Part shown: piece after piece, positions 1 through 5,362 of the stretch | Numbering within the stretch: position 1 is the first letter of the stretch | Layout: each line of letters starts with the position of its first letter | Source of the DNA: DATKEK01 sp035512195 | Lineage (GTDB): Bacteria; Pseudomonadota; Gammaproteobacteria; Burkholderiales; Eutrophovitaceae | DNA length: 8,765 nucleotides | Assembly (NCBI GenBank): GCA_035512195.1 | Contig: DATKEK010000144.1 | Span: forward strand, 1-8,765 | Direction: 5' to 3' | Notes under the pieces: model-generated | Seen by the model: the letters and a program-made list of their open reading frames with translations, nothing else | Told to the model about the DNA's origin: nothing | Databases searched by the model: none | Position numbers and translations under genes: made by a program

Positions 1-191
1 GGCAGGAAGTGGGGGTGAGGACCGCGGTGGACGTACTGAATGCCGAGCAGCAGCTCTCACTCGCGCAACGCGACCTGTACCAGGCGATCTTCAGCACCAT
101 CCTGAGCCAGCTGCAACTGAAGGCGGCGGTGGGCACGCTCAGCGAGACCGACCTGGCGGACGTGAACGCGCTGCTCAGGGCAGGGGGGTAG
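1..191 (+). CDS. TolC-family outer-membrane efflux protein, C-terminal end (5' partial)
   Basis: Only the last 62 or so codons are present; the reading frame enters from the left edge with codons starting at position 3 and stops at TAG 189-191. The visible peptide begins QEVGVRTAVDVLNAEQQL and continues through LKAAVGTLSETDLADVN. This matches the conserved end of TolC-type proteins, where the last long helix carries a G-x-RT-x-VDVLNA-x-Q motif and closes with a K-x-AAGTLSE-x-DL segment. TolC trimers form the outer-membrane channel and periplasmic tunnel of type I secretion systems and drug efflux pumps. The protein ends soon after this segment, so little or no C-terminal extension exists. A GTG at position 9 could be mistaken for a start, but it lies within the conserved helix. 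The substrate and partner pump cannot be told. fau follows after 10 bases and may be co-transcribed. Confidence 0.9.
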   Translation, partial: QEVGVRTAVDVLNAEQQLSLAQRDLYQAIFSTILSQLQLKAAVGTLSETDLADVNALLRAGG

Positions 192-201
192 AGGCGGCGG
201 A

Positions 202-798
202 ATGTCGGACCAGGCACTGAAAGACGCAAAGCGCAAGGTCCGCGAGCAGGCGAACGCGCAGCGCGACGCACTCGATCCGCAGACACGCCACAGACTTTCC
301 GCCGCCAGCACCGCAAGGCTGTTCGCGCTGCCCGAGTACCTGCAGGCGGATACGGTTGCAGCGTATGCCTCCATCGGCAGCGAGTTCGACACCGGGGATT
401 TCGTCGCGGACGTCCTGCGCCGCGGCAAGCGCCTGCTCCTGCCGCGCATCGACCGCTCCCGGCGCGCGATCGACCTGTGGCAGGTCACCGATCCCGCACA
501 CGACCTGATTGCCGGAACCTGGGGTATCCGCGAGCCCGATCCCGTGAGATGCAAGCGCATTGAACCCGTGGACGTTCCCTTCGTCCTCGTCCCCGGCGTC
601 GCATTCACCCGGCAGGGTGCGCGGCTGGGTTATGGCGGCGGCTACTACGACGCCCTGCTGTCACGGCTGGACGCCGCCGCACTCAAGGTCGCCGCCGCGT
701 TCCCGCAGCAGATTCTCGATTCCCTACCCATGGGCCCACGCGATATTCCTGTCGATCTTGTCGTCACAGACAGTGCAACGTATGACGCCAATAGCTAA
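202..798 (+). CDS. fau: 5-formyltetrahydrofolate cyclo-ligase (5,10-methenyl-THF synthetase)
   Basis: This 198-residue cytosolic enzyme of one-carbon metabolism uses ATP to convert 5-formyl-tetrahydrofolate to 5,10-methenyl-tetrahydrofolate, salvaging an otherwise inhibitory folate. Family signs are a basic N-terminal helix with K-x-x-RK-x-x-RE-x-A-x-x-RDAL (about residues 7-24), the YASIGSEFDT substrate-site motif (55-64), and the signature PGVAFTRQGARLGYGGGYYD (131-150) that holds the nucleotide and Mg-binding loop. The C-terminal DIPVDLVVTD (181-190) is the usual ending, and the length is normal for the family. The ATG at 202 is preceded by a purine-rich GAGGCGGCGGA directly upstream, which supports this start. 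The gene sits 10 bases after the tolC-type gene on the same strand and faces waaA tail to tail. In Escherichia coli this gene (ygfA) lies beside 6S RNA; no such RNA was recognised here. Confidence 0.93.
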   Translation: MSDQALKDAKRKVREQANAQRDALDPQTRHRLSAASTARLFALPEYLQADTVAAYASIGSEFDTGDFVADVLRRGKRLLLPRIDRSRRAIDLWQVTDPAHDLIAGTWGIREPDPVRCKRIEPVDVPFVLVPGVAFTRQGARLGYGGGYYDALLSRLDAAALKVAAAFPQQILDSLPMGPRDIPVDLVVTDSATYDANS

Positions 799-1030
799 TG
801 ACCGGGGGACAAATTGAACTGACACGAATACTGAACCCGGAACAGAACCCGTTCACCACCCAGGCACCAAGAGAATCCAGTCGCAGAGCTTCTCCTTCGC
901 AGTTCGCCTCGATGCGGATCTTCGGCGCACCGGGCAATTCACAACGCAAGGGACTACTGGTTTCCGATTCGTCTTGGTGTCTTGGTGCCTTGGTGGTTAC
1001 GTGGACTTGTCGTTCTCGATCTGTTACGGA
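799..1030. other. Gene-free convergent gap between fau and waaA
   Basis: This is 232 bases between two converging stop codons. It holds one inverted pair of the degenerate CACCAAGR repeat (851-1000, listed separately). No credible gene was found: the open frames crossing it are poor in family motifs and run antisense through waaA. No classical GC-stem plus T-run terminator was seen. CCGGG at 803-807 and a CCCGG near 836 could pair only across a loop of about 29 bases. Confidence 0.6.
851..1000. repeat. Repeat island A: inverted pair of CACCAAGR-type tandem units
   Basis: The left arm (about 851-872, forward) reads GTTCACCACCCAGGCACCAA and continues GA. The right arm (about 972-1000) is its reverse complement with few changes; read on the minus strand it starts GTAACCACCAAGGCACCAAG and continues with two further 8-base units. 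Units are CACCAAGG, CACCAAGA, CACCAAGA, so the period is exactly 8 bases. The arms match over roughly 19 bases with two mismatches and enclose about 100 bases of unrelated sequence. The same layout recurs in the other two gaps of this window. Confidence 0.75.
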
Positions 1031-2272
1031 TCAAAGTCCAAGCAACGCCAGCGTGCGCTCGGTGGCGCCGCGATGGAATTCGGTGAAGCGGCGACCGGCG
1101 TCGCCCATCGCCTTGCGTTGCTGCGGGTCGCCGAGCAGCCGGCTTGCTGCCTGCGCGAGTTCCTGGGCGCCGGCAACGCGGATCGCGGCGCCGGCTTCGA
1201 TCGCAAGTACGGTGGCCTCTTCGAAGTTGAAGGTATGCGGTCCGACGATCACCGGACAGCCAACTGCGCAGGCTTCCAGCAGGTTCTGCCCGCCGAGTGG
1301 CAGCAGGCTGCCGCCGACGAAGGCGACGTCGGCGGCTGCGTACCAGGCGAACATCTCCCCCATCGAATCGCCCAGCAGTACGCGGGTGTCCACGGCCACC
1401 GCGCGGTTCTCGCTCCTGCGCTGAAAAGCGACGAGGCAATGCGTCAGCAGTTCCGCCACCGCGTCGAAGCGCTGCGGGTGGCGCGGAACGATCACCGTCA
1501 GCAGATCGGGGTCGTTTATCCGCTCGACTGCATCCAGGATCAGCGCTTCCTCGCCGTCCCGCGTACTGGCGGCGAGAAACACTTTTCTGTTCTCGCCGAA
1601 TTGCGACCGCAGCATCCTGCCCAGCGCAAGCTGTTCCGGAGGCGGCGTACGGTCGAACTTGATGTTGCCGGTGACCGATACGTTCTTCGCACTGAGCGCG
1701 CGCAGGCGCTGCGCGTCCCGCTCGGTCTGTGCGCCGGTGCCGGCGAGCTTCGCAAATGCCGGGGCGAAGATCGCGCGGAAGCGCGTGTAGTCGCGCGCCG
1801 ATTTCTCCGACATGCGCGCGTTCACCAGATGCACCGGAATATCCCGGCGCGTGCATGCATCGATCAGATTCGGCCAGATCTCGGTTTCCATCACGATTCC
1901 GCGCACCGGCCGGAAACGCGCGAGAAACCGACTCACCGGGCCGGGCAGGTCGTAGGGCAGATAGCAGCTTTTCACCCGCTCGCCGGTCAGCGGCAGCGCG
2001 GTTTCGCGTCCGGTCGGCGTCATGTGGGTCAGCAGGATTCGTATGCCCGGATCCCGCTCGAGCAACGCCTCGATCAGCGGCTCCGCAGCGCGCGTCTCGC
2101 CGACCGACACCGCGTGAATCCAGATCACCGGCCCCGGAAGCGAAAACGAATAGAACCCGAACCGCTCCCCGAAATGCCGCAAATACCCCGGCTGCCTGCG
2201 TCCACGCAGAACCAGATGTAGCAGCACCAAGGGCAGCAGTGCGTATCCGATCAGTGTGTAGATAACTCGCAC
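1031..2272 (-). CDS. waaA: 3-deoxy-D-manno-octulosonic acid (Kdo) transferase, GT30 family
   Basis: WaaA (KdtA) transfers Kdo from CMP-Kdo to lipid IVA at the inner face of the cytoplasmic membrane, starting the LPS core. From the GTG at 2272 the protein has 413 residues (E. coli has 425). It shows one hydrophobic N-terminal segment (about 4-22) followed by RGRRQPGYLRHFGERFG, the catalytic-site motif HAVSVGET (53-60, with the presumed base E59), then TMTPTGRE-like HMTPTGRE, YLPYDLP, METEIWPNLI, the NARMSEKSA stretch, VTGNIKFD, VPRHPQRF, FVGGSL, and GPHTFNFEE near the end. The frame is open upstream to another GTG at 2317, but the 15 extra residues would be coded by the repeat island and do not resemble the family N-terminus. 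GGAAATGGGG just upstream of 2272 is a plausible ribosome-binding site. The neighbour waaC, coding for the enzyme that acts next, lies upstream on the same strand. Confidence 0.93.
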   Translation of the reverse strand: MRVIYTLIGYALLPLVLLHLVLRGRRQPGYLRHFGERFGFYSFSLPGPVIWIHAVSVGETRAAEPLIEALLERDPGIRILLTHMTPTGRETALPLTGERVKSCYLPYDLPGPVSRFLARFRPVRGIVMETEIWPNLIDACTRRDIPVHLVNARMSEKSARDYTRFRAIFAPAFAKLAGTGAQTERDAQRLRALSAKNVSVTGNIKFDRTPPPEQLALGRMLRSQFGENRKVFLAASTRDGEEALILDAVERINDPDLLTVIVPRHPQRFDAVAELLTHCLVAFQRRSENRAVAVDTRVLLGDSMGEMFAWYAAADVAFVGGSLLPLGGQNLLEACAVGCPVIVGPHTFNFEEATVLAIEAGAAIRVAGAQELAQAASRLLGDPQQRKAMGDAGRRFTEFHRGATERTLALLGL

Positions 2273-2308
2273 AGCCCCATTTCCAGAAGAACCGCGAAAA
2301 CCCCAAGA

Positions 2309-2513
2309 GCGAAACACGAAGACACGAAGGCACCAAGAAAAACTAAACCAGAACCAGTCGATTTCCTTGCGCGATTTGGGATCCTTTGCGTCAGGCTTAT
2401 ACCGATATTCATAAGCGAGCTCGGTTTATGCCGCGTTATCACGAAGCATCTATGGCTTCATCGCGTCGATACATTCGAGACGAACTTTTATCTTGGTTTT
2501 CTTCGTGTTTCGC
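2309..2513. repeat. Repeat island B: exact 14-base inverted arms plus CACGAAGR tandem units
   Basis: GCGAAACACGAAGA at 2309-2322 (forward) is matched exactly by its reverse complement at 2500-2513. The left arm continues as 8-base units CACGAAGA (2315-2322), CACGAAGG (2323-2330) and CACCAAGA (2331-2338). The right arm, read on the minus strand, continues with AAACCAAGATAAAAG. Outside the exact arms, both sides carry a further CAAG, with a 2-base offset. The left arm reaches into the region just upstream of the waaA start, so it would lie in the waaA leader if transcription starts further upstream. Confidence 0.75.
2394..2432. repeat. AT-rich imperfect inverted repeat upstream of waaA
   Basis: GGCTTATACCGA (2394-2405) pairs with TCGGTTTATGCC (2421-2432) at 10 of 12 positions around a 15-base loop. 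A second, nested pairing GCTTAT (2395-2400) with ATAAGC (2411-2416) is exact. It lies in the middle of repeat island B, about 120-160 bases upstream of the waaA start. It could be a protein-binding site, an mRNA hairpin or the core of a small mobile element; nothing in the sequence decides between these. Confidence 0.45.
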
Positions 2514-2540
2514 TTGTCGGCCTTTGAACATTCGACTTCG

Positions 2541-3530
2541 TCACGACGCCAGAACTTTGTCTGCCGCGGCGAGGACTTCCTCCACGCGGCCGCGCTGGCC
2601 CTGGCCGCCGACGTTTACCGCGCGTGTTGCGCCGTACAGGCCGGTCGCCCGCGGGTCGGTTGCGCAGTAGATGCCGACCGTGGGCCTGCCGAGGGCGGCA
2701 GCAAGGTGCGTGAGCCCGGTGTCCACGCCGACCACCAGCGTGGCGCGCGACAGCAGCGCAGACAGTGAATCCAGTTCGAGCCGGGGCGGCACCAGCGCCG
2801 CCGGTATCGCGTTCGCGAGGTTCTCGCTGCGCGTCTGCTCCGCGAAACTGCCGAAGGGCAGCAGGCTCACCATGCCACGTCCGTGCAGCGCCTGGCCGAG
2901 CTCGATCCAGTTTTCCTGCGGCCATTCCTTCTGACGGGCGCTGGTTCCGTGCAGCAGGATCGCGTAGCGGCCCTTGGTCGAGTCGGCGATATGCCCCGGC
3001 AGCCTGGATGCAAGTCGAGGCAACCACTCATCTGGGACTCGGATCGCATAGTTCGTGGGAGCGGAGAGGGTGAAACCGAGCGCGGCGGCTGCCAGTTGCC
3101 GGTTGCGTTCCACAGCATGCTGTCCCCATGGCACGCGAAAAGTCTGGTGATAGAACGGTGCCAGCGGCTCGCGCGAACTGTGCCAGTCGAGCCCGTACTT
3201 TTGCCCGCGCGCGCACGCAACCACCAGCGCACTTTTCAGCAATCCCTGGGTATCGACTATCGCGTCGTAACGCGTCGCCGAAAGCCTGCCGCGGAATGCT
3301 GAAATTTCGTGCCAGGTGTTCATCGAAAACAGATCCTGCCGCCAGCGCCGCAGCGCCACCGGGATCACCCGCTTGATCATGCCGTGCATCTGCGGAATCG
3401 GCGTGAACGGCTCCTCCACCACCCAGTCGATCTCCGCCTTCGGAAAGTTGACCGACAGGTCGCTCAGCACCGGCAGGTTGTGCACCACGTCCCCCAGCGA
3501 AGACGTCTTGACCAGAAGAATCCGGTTCAT
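2541..3530 (-). CDS. waaC: LPS heptosyltransferase I, GT9 family
   Basis: WaaC (RfaC) adds the first L-glycero-D-manno-heptose, from ADP-heptose, to Kdo2-lipid A on the cytoplasmic side of the inner membrane. From ATG 3530 the product has 329 residues (E. coli has 319) and begins MNRILLVKTSSLGDVVHNLP, the diagnostic start of this family, with the presumed catalytic base D14. Further matches are the DTQGLLKSA segment, the HGTSARQKEWPQENW motif that carries the sugar-nucleotide-contacting lysine, and VGVDTGLTHLAAALGRP followed by ATDPRATGLYG near the C-terminus, as in GT9 enzymes. The frame stays open upstream to 3617, but those 29 residues are encoded by repeat island C and are not family-like, so ATG 3530 was chosen. 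No clear Shine-Dalgarno sequence precedes it. waaC lies between manC and waaA on the same strand, each about 270 bases away. Confidence 0.93.
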   Translation of the reverse strand: MNRILLVKTSSLGDVVHNLPVLSDLSVNFPKAEIDWVVEEPFTPIPQMHGMIKRVIPVALRRWRQDLFSMNTWHEISAFRGRLSATRYDAIVDTQGLLKSALVVACARGQKYGLDWHSSREPLAPFYHQTFRVPWGQHAVERNRQLAAAALGFTLSAPTNYAIRVPDEWLPRLASRLPGHIADSTKGRYAILLHGTSARQKEWPQENWIELGQALHGRGMVSLLPFGSFAEQTRSENLANAIPAALVPPRLELDSLSALLSRATLVVGVDTGLTHLAAALGRPTVGIYCATDPRATGLYGATRAVNVGGQGQRGRVEEVLAAADKVLAS

Positions 3531-3579
3531 GGAAGGCCAGGATGAAGTTGCCGCCCTCCGGTCGGTTTCAGACGCAAAA

Positions 3580-3752
3580 CGCGGAGTCCGCGGAGGCCGC
3601 AGAGGAAATGCAAACAAGAGAATGAACCACGGAGGACACGGAGAAGACTCAAAACGGCAGAATGTCCGTGGTAGCTCCGACGATCGCTAGACGCGGTACG
3701 CCACAATCTCATGTCTTCGTCTTTCTTGGTTGTCCTTGGTGCCTTGGTGGTG
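3580..3752. repeat. Repeat island C: 9-base tandem units and inverted CCTTGGTG arm
   Basis: On the left, three 9-base units CGCGGAGTC, CGCGGAGGC and CGCAGAGGA run in perfect register at 3580-3606. A second forward block, AACCACGGAGGACACGGAGA, starts at 3625. On the right, 3714-3752 carries the opposite orientation (TCTTCGTCTTTCTTGGTTGT, then CCTTGGTGCCTTGGTGGTG); its reverse complement gives CACCAAGG, CACCAAGG and then a diverged unit. A shorter inverted pair, ACCACGGA (3626-3633) with TCCGTGGT (3665-3672), is nested inside. The outward-inward arrangement is the same as in islands A and B, although the unit sequence has drifted toward CGGAGG on the left. Confidence 0.75.
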
Positions 3753-3766
3753 AGAAAGCACTTCAT

Positions 3767-3783
3767 GCCGGCCCACGGCCGGC
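3767..3783 (-). terminator. GC-rich hairpin downstream of manC, possible terminator
   Basis: GCCGGCC-CAC-GGCCGGC is a perfect 7-base-pair stem with a 3-base loop, beginning 18 bases past the manC stop codon. On the minus-strand transcript it is followed by ATGAAGTGCTTTCTC, which is not a proper T-run, so it is at best a weak intrinsic terminator; it could instead protect the 3' end or attenuate read-through into waaC. Confidence 0.4.
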
Positions 3784-3801
3784 CTCTTCATCCTTCCTGC
3801 T

Positions 3802-5220
3802 TCATCCTTGTCTTTTATAGTCGTCCTCGAAGCGCACGATGTCGTCTTCGCCGAGGTAGCCGCCGGACTGGACTTCGATCAAGTGAAGCGGCACCTTGCC
3901 GACGTTCTCCAGCCGGTGTTTGGTGCCGAGCGGGATATAGGTCGACTGGTTTTCCGACAGCAGCACGGTTTCGTCGCCGCGCGTCACCTTGGCGGTGCCG
4001 GTGACGACCACCCAGTGTTCCGCACGGTGGTGATGCATCTGCAGCGAGAGTTTGCAGCCGGGTTTCACCATCAGCCGCTTCACCTGGAAGCGCTCGGCAC
4101 CGTCCAGGCCTTCGTAGTAGCCCCACGGTCGATAGACGCGCTTGTGCACGAGGTACTCGTTGCGCTGTTTGGCCTTCAGCGACTCGACCATATCCTTCAC
4201 GCGTTGCGCCTGGTCCTTGTGCGCCACCAGTACGGCATCGGAAGTCTCCACGATAACCAGGTTTTCCACTCCGATCGCCGCCACCATGCGGCCGTCCGCG
4301 CGCACGTAGCTGTTGCTGACGTTGTCCAGATGGACGTCGCCAACCGAAACGTTGCCGAGCTGGTCTGGCAGCGACGCCTGCCACAGCGAAGACCACGATC
4401 CGATATCGCTCCAGCCGATGTCCGCTTCCACCACCGCGGCGTCCGCGGTTTTCTCCATCACCGCGTAGTCGATCGAGATCGACGGGCAGGCCGCAAATGC
4501 CGCTTCGGCGAGGCGGCAGAAGTCCAGGTCCCGCGCGCGACCTTCCCAGGCCTGCTTCGCCGACTTCAGCACCGCCGGCTGGAACTTCTCGAGTTCCTCG
4601 AGATACTGGCCTGCCCGGAACACGAACATCCCGCTGTTCCAGTAGAAGCGGCCCGCGGCGACGAACTGCGCCGCCTTCTCCGCATCCGGTTTCTCGACGA
4701 AGCGCGCGACCGCAAAGCCGCCGGCGACCTCGGGGATGGAATCGCCGCGCTCAATATAGCCGTAGCCGGTTTCCGGCTCGGTGGGCACGATGCCGAAGGT
4801 GACCAGCCTGCCGCTCGCGGCCAGTTGCGTTGCCTTCAGCACGGCGGCATGAAAGCGCGGCACATCCCGGATCAGGTGATCCGCCGGCAGCACCAGCAGC
4901 GTCGCTGCCGGGTCATGCTCGAGCGCCTGCAGCGCCGCCACTGCGATGGCCGGCGCGGTATTGCGGCCAACCGGCTCGAGGATCTGCGCGAGCGGCTCCA
5001 CGCCCATGTCGCGCAACTGCTCGGCTGCCAGAAAACGGTGGTCGTTGCTGCAGACGATCAGCGGAGGCGACAGATCCTGCAGGCCGTCCAGGCGTTTGAT
5101 CGTGTCCTGCAGCATGCTCGAAGCCGAGACCAGCGGCAGAAACTGCTTGGGCAGCAGCGTGCGCGACAGCGGCCACAGTCGCGTGCCGGAACCGCCGGAG
5201 AGGATCACAGGGAAGAGCAT
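3802..5220 (-). CDS. manC: Mannose-1-phosphate guanylyltransferase / mannose-6-phosphate isomerase (bifunctional)
   Basis: The 472-residue cytosolic protein has the two-domain build of AlgA/ManC/XanB enzymes. The N-terminal guanylyltransferase domain (about 1-290) has the nucleotide-binding signature LSGGSGTRLWPLSR followed by PKQFL (7-28), LEPVGRNTAPA (81-91), LPADHLI (111-117) and the FVEKP sugar-binding motif (174-178). It makes GDP-mannose from mannose-1-phosphate and GTP. The C-terminal cupin (about 320-470) carries the type II phosphomannose isomerase signature QMHHHRAEHWVVVTGTA from residue 394, with the metal-ligand histidines and glutamate, so fructose-6-phosphate to mannose-6-phosphate conversion is also expected. 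The length is typical. The ATG at 5220 begins MLFPVILSGGSGTR, as in the family, though no clear Shine-Dalgarno sequence precedes it. It is divergent from gmd, which uses its product; phosphomannomutase is not in the window. Confidence 0.95.
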   Translation of the reverse strand: MLFPVILSGGSGTRLWPLSRTLLPKQFLPLVSASSMLQDTIKRLDGLQDLSPPLIVCSNDHRFLAAEQLRDMGVEPLAQILEPVGRNTAPAIAVAALQALEHDPAATLLVLPADHLIRDVPRFHAAVLKATQLAASGRLVTFGIVPTEPETGYGYIERGDSIPEVAGGFAVARFVEKPDAEKAAQFVAAGRFYWNSGMFVFRAGQYLEELEKFQPAVLKSAKQAWEGRARDLDFCRLAEAAFAACPSISIDYAVMEKTADAAVVEADIGWSDIGSWSSLWQASLPDQLGNVSVGDVHLDNVSNSYVRADGRMVAAIGVENLVIVETSDAVLVAHKDQAQRVKDMVESLKAKQRNEYLVHKRVYRPWGYYEGLDGAERFQVKRLMVKPGCKLSLQMHHHRAEHWVVVTGTAKVTRGDETVLLSENQSTYIPLGTKHRLENVGKVPLHLIEVQSGGYLGEDDIVRFEDDYKRQG

Positions 5221-5362
5221 CGTTGGAGTCGGACGTTTTCTTTCCGGGGCGGTCGTAATTGTCTAGAATCAGCGCCAGCCTTGCGCGGATGCATTTGCGC
5301 ACCTTGCAGGAAAATTCACCGGCGCCGTCGAATCCGAAGTATAACCAACCCACCTACCACAC
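5221..5362. promoter_or_regulatory. Divergent manC-gmd promoter region
   Basis: The 142 bases between the two start codons must hold promoters for both directions unless gmd is read from outside. For gmd, two weak candidates are visible. One is TTCACC (5315-5320) and TATAAC (5340-5345) with a 19-base spacer, giving a leader of only about 10 bases. The other is a TAGAAT (5264-5269) with a poor TTTCCG at 5241-5246. For manC no acceptable pair was found. TGCGC (5282-5286) and GCGCA (5297-5301) form a short inverted repeat around ATGCAT that might bind a regulator. Neither start codon has a Shine-Dalgarno sequence. Confidence 0.4.

Larger units (their letters stand above)
2273..2540. other. Gene-free gap between waaC and waaA
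   Basis: This 268-base gap lies between two genes on the minus strand that usually lie close together or in one operon. It contains repeat island B (2309-2513) and an AT-richer inverted repeat (2394-2432). The segment next to the waaC stop, read on the minus strand, resembles another degenerate intergenic repeat (GAATGTTCAAAGGCCGACAA) rather than coding DNA. No gene with recognisable family motifs was found. A TATAAG (minus strand, 2401-2396) could be a -10 box for waaA, but no good -35 partner was seen. Confidence 0.6.
3531..3801. other. Gene-free gap between manC and waaC
   Basis: This is 271 bases between the manC stop and the waaC start. It holds repeat island C (3580-3752) and a GC-rich hairpin (3767-3783). 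Open frames on either strand give only low-complexity peptides dictated by the repeats (for example one containing MNHGGHGED), which is typical of non-coding repeats rather than genes. A waaC promoter should lie here if waaC is not read through from manC, but no convincing -35/-10 pair was identified. Confidence 0.6.

Noticed and set aside
799..850. Possible REP/RAYT-type element end (CCGGGGGACAAATTGAACTG)
   Set aside because: The string has a vague resemblance to REP-like sequences, but no hairpin pair, second copy or transposase was found in the window.
974..2221. Plus-strand open frame (415 codons) antisense to waaA
   Set aside because: It runs antisense through a gene with clear GT30 motifs and shows no recognisable domain; its start lies in repeat island A.
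2273..2317. Upstream GTG (2317) as the waaA start
   Set aside because: The extra 15 residues come from the repeat array, and the family N-terminus aligns at the GTG 2272.
954..2336. Long minus-strand open frame (460 codons) overlapping waaA in another frame
   Set aside because: It is arginine-rich, low in family motifs and fully explained as a shadow of waaA in GC-rich DNA.
3531..3617. Upstream start (3617) for waaC
   Set aside because: The family starts at MNRILLVKTSSLGD (ATG 3530); the extension is encoded by repeat sequence.
851..3752. CRISPR array
   Set aside because: The repeat units are only 8-9 bases, degenerate and without unique spacers of even length, and no cas gene is present.
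3527..3766. Small open frames across island C, such as those encoding MNHGGHGED and LRVLRGSF-type peptides
   Set aside because: The peptides are direct translations of the 8-9-base repeats, with no start signal and no conserved fold.
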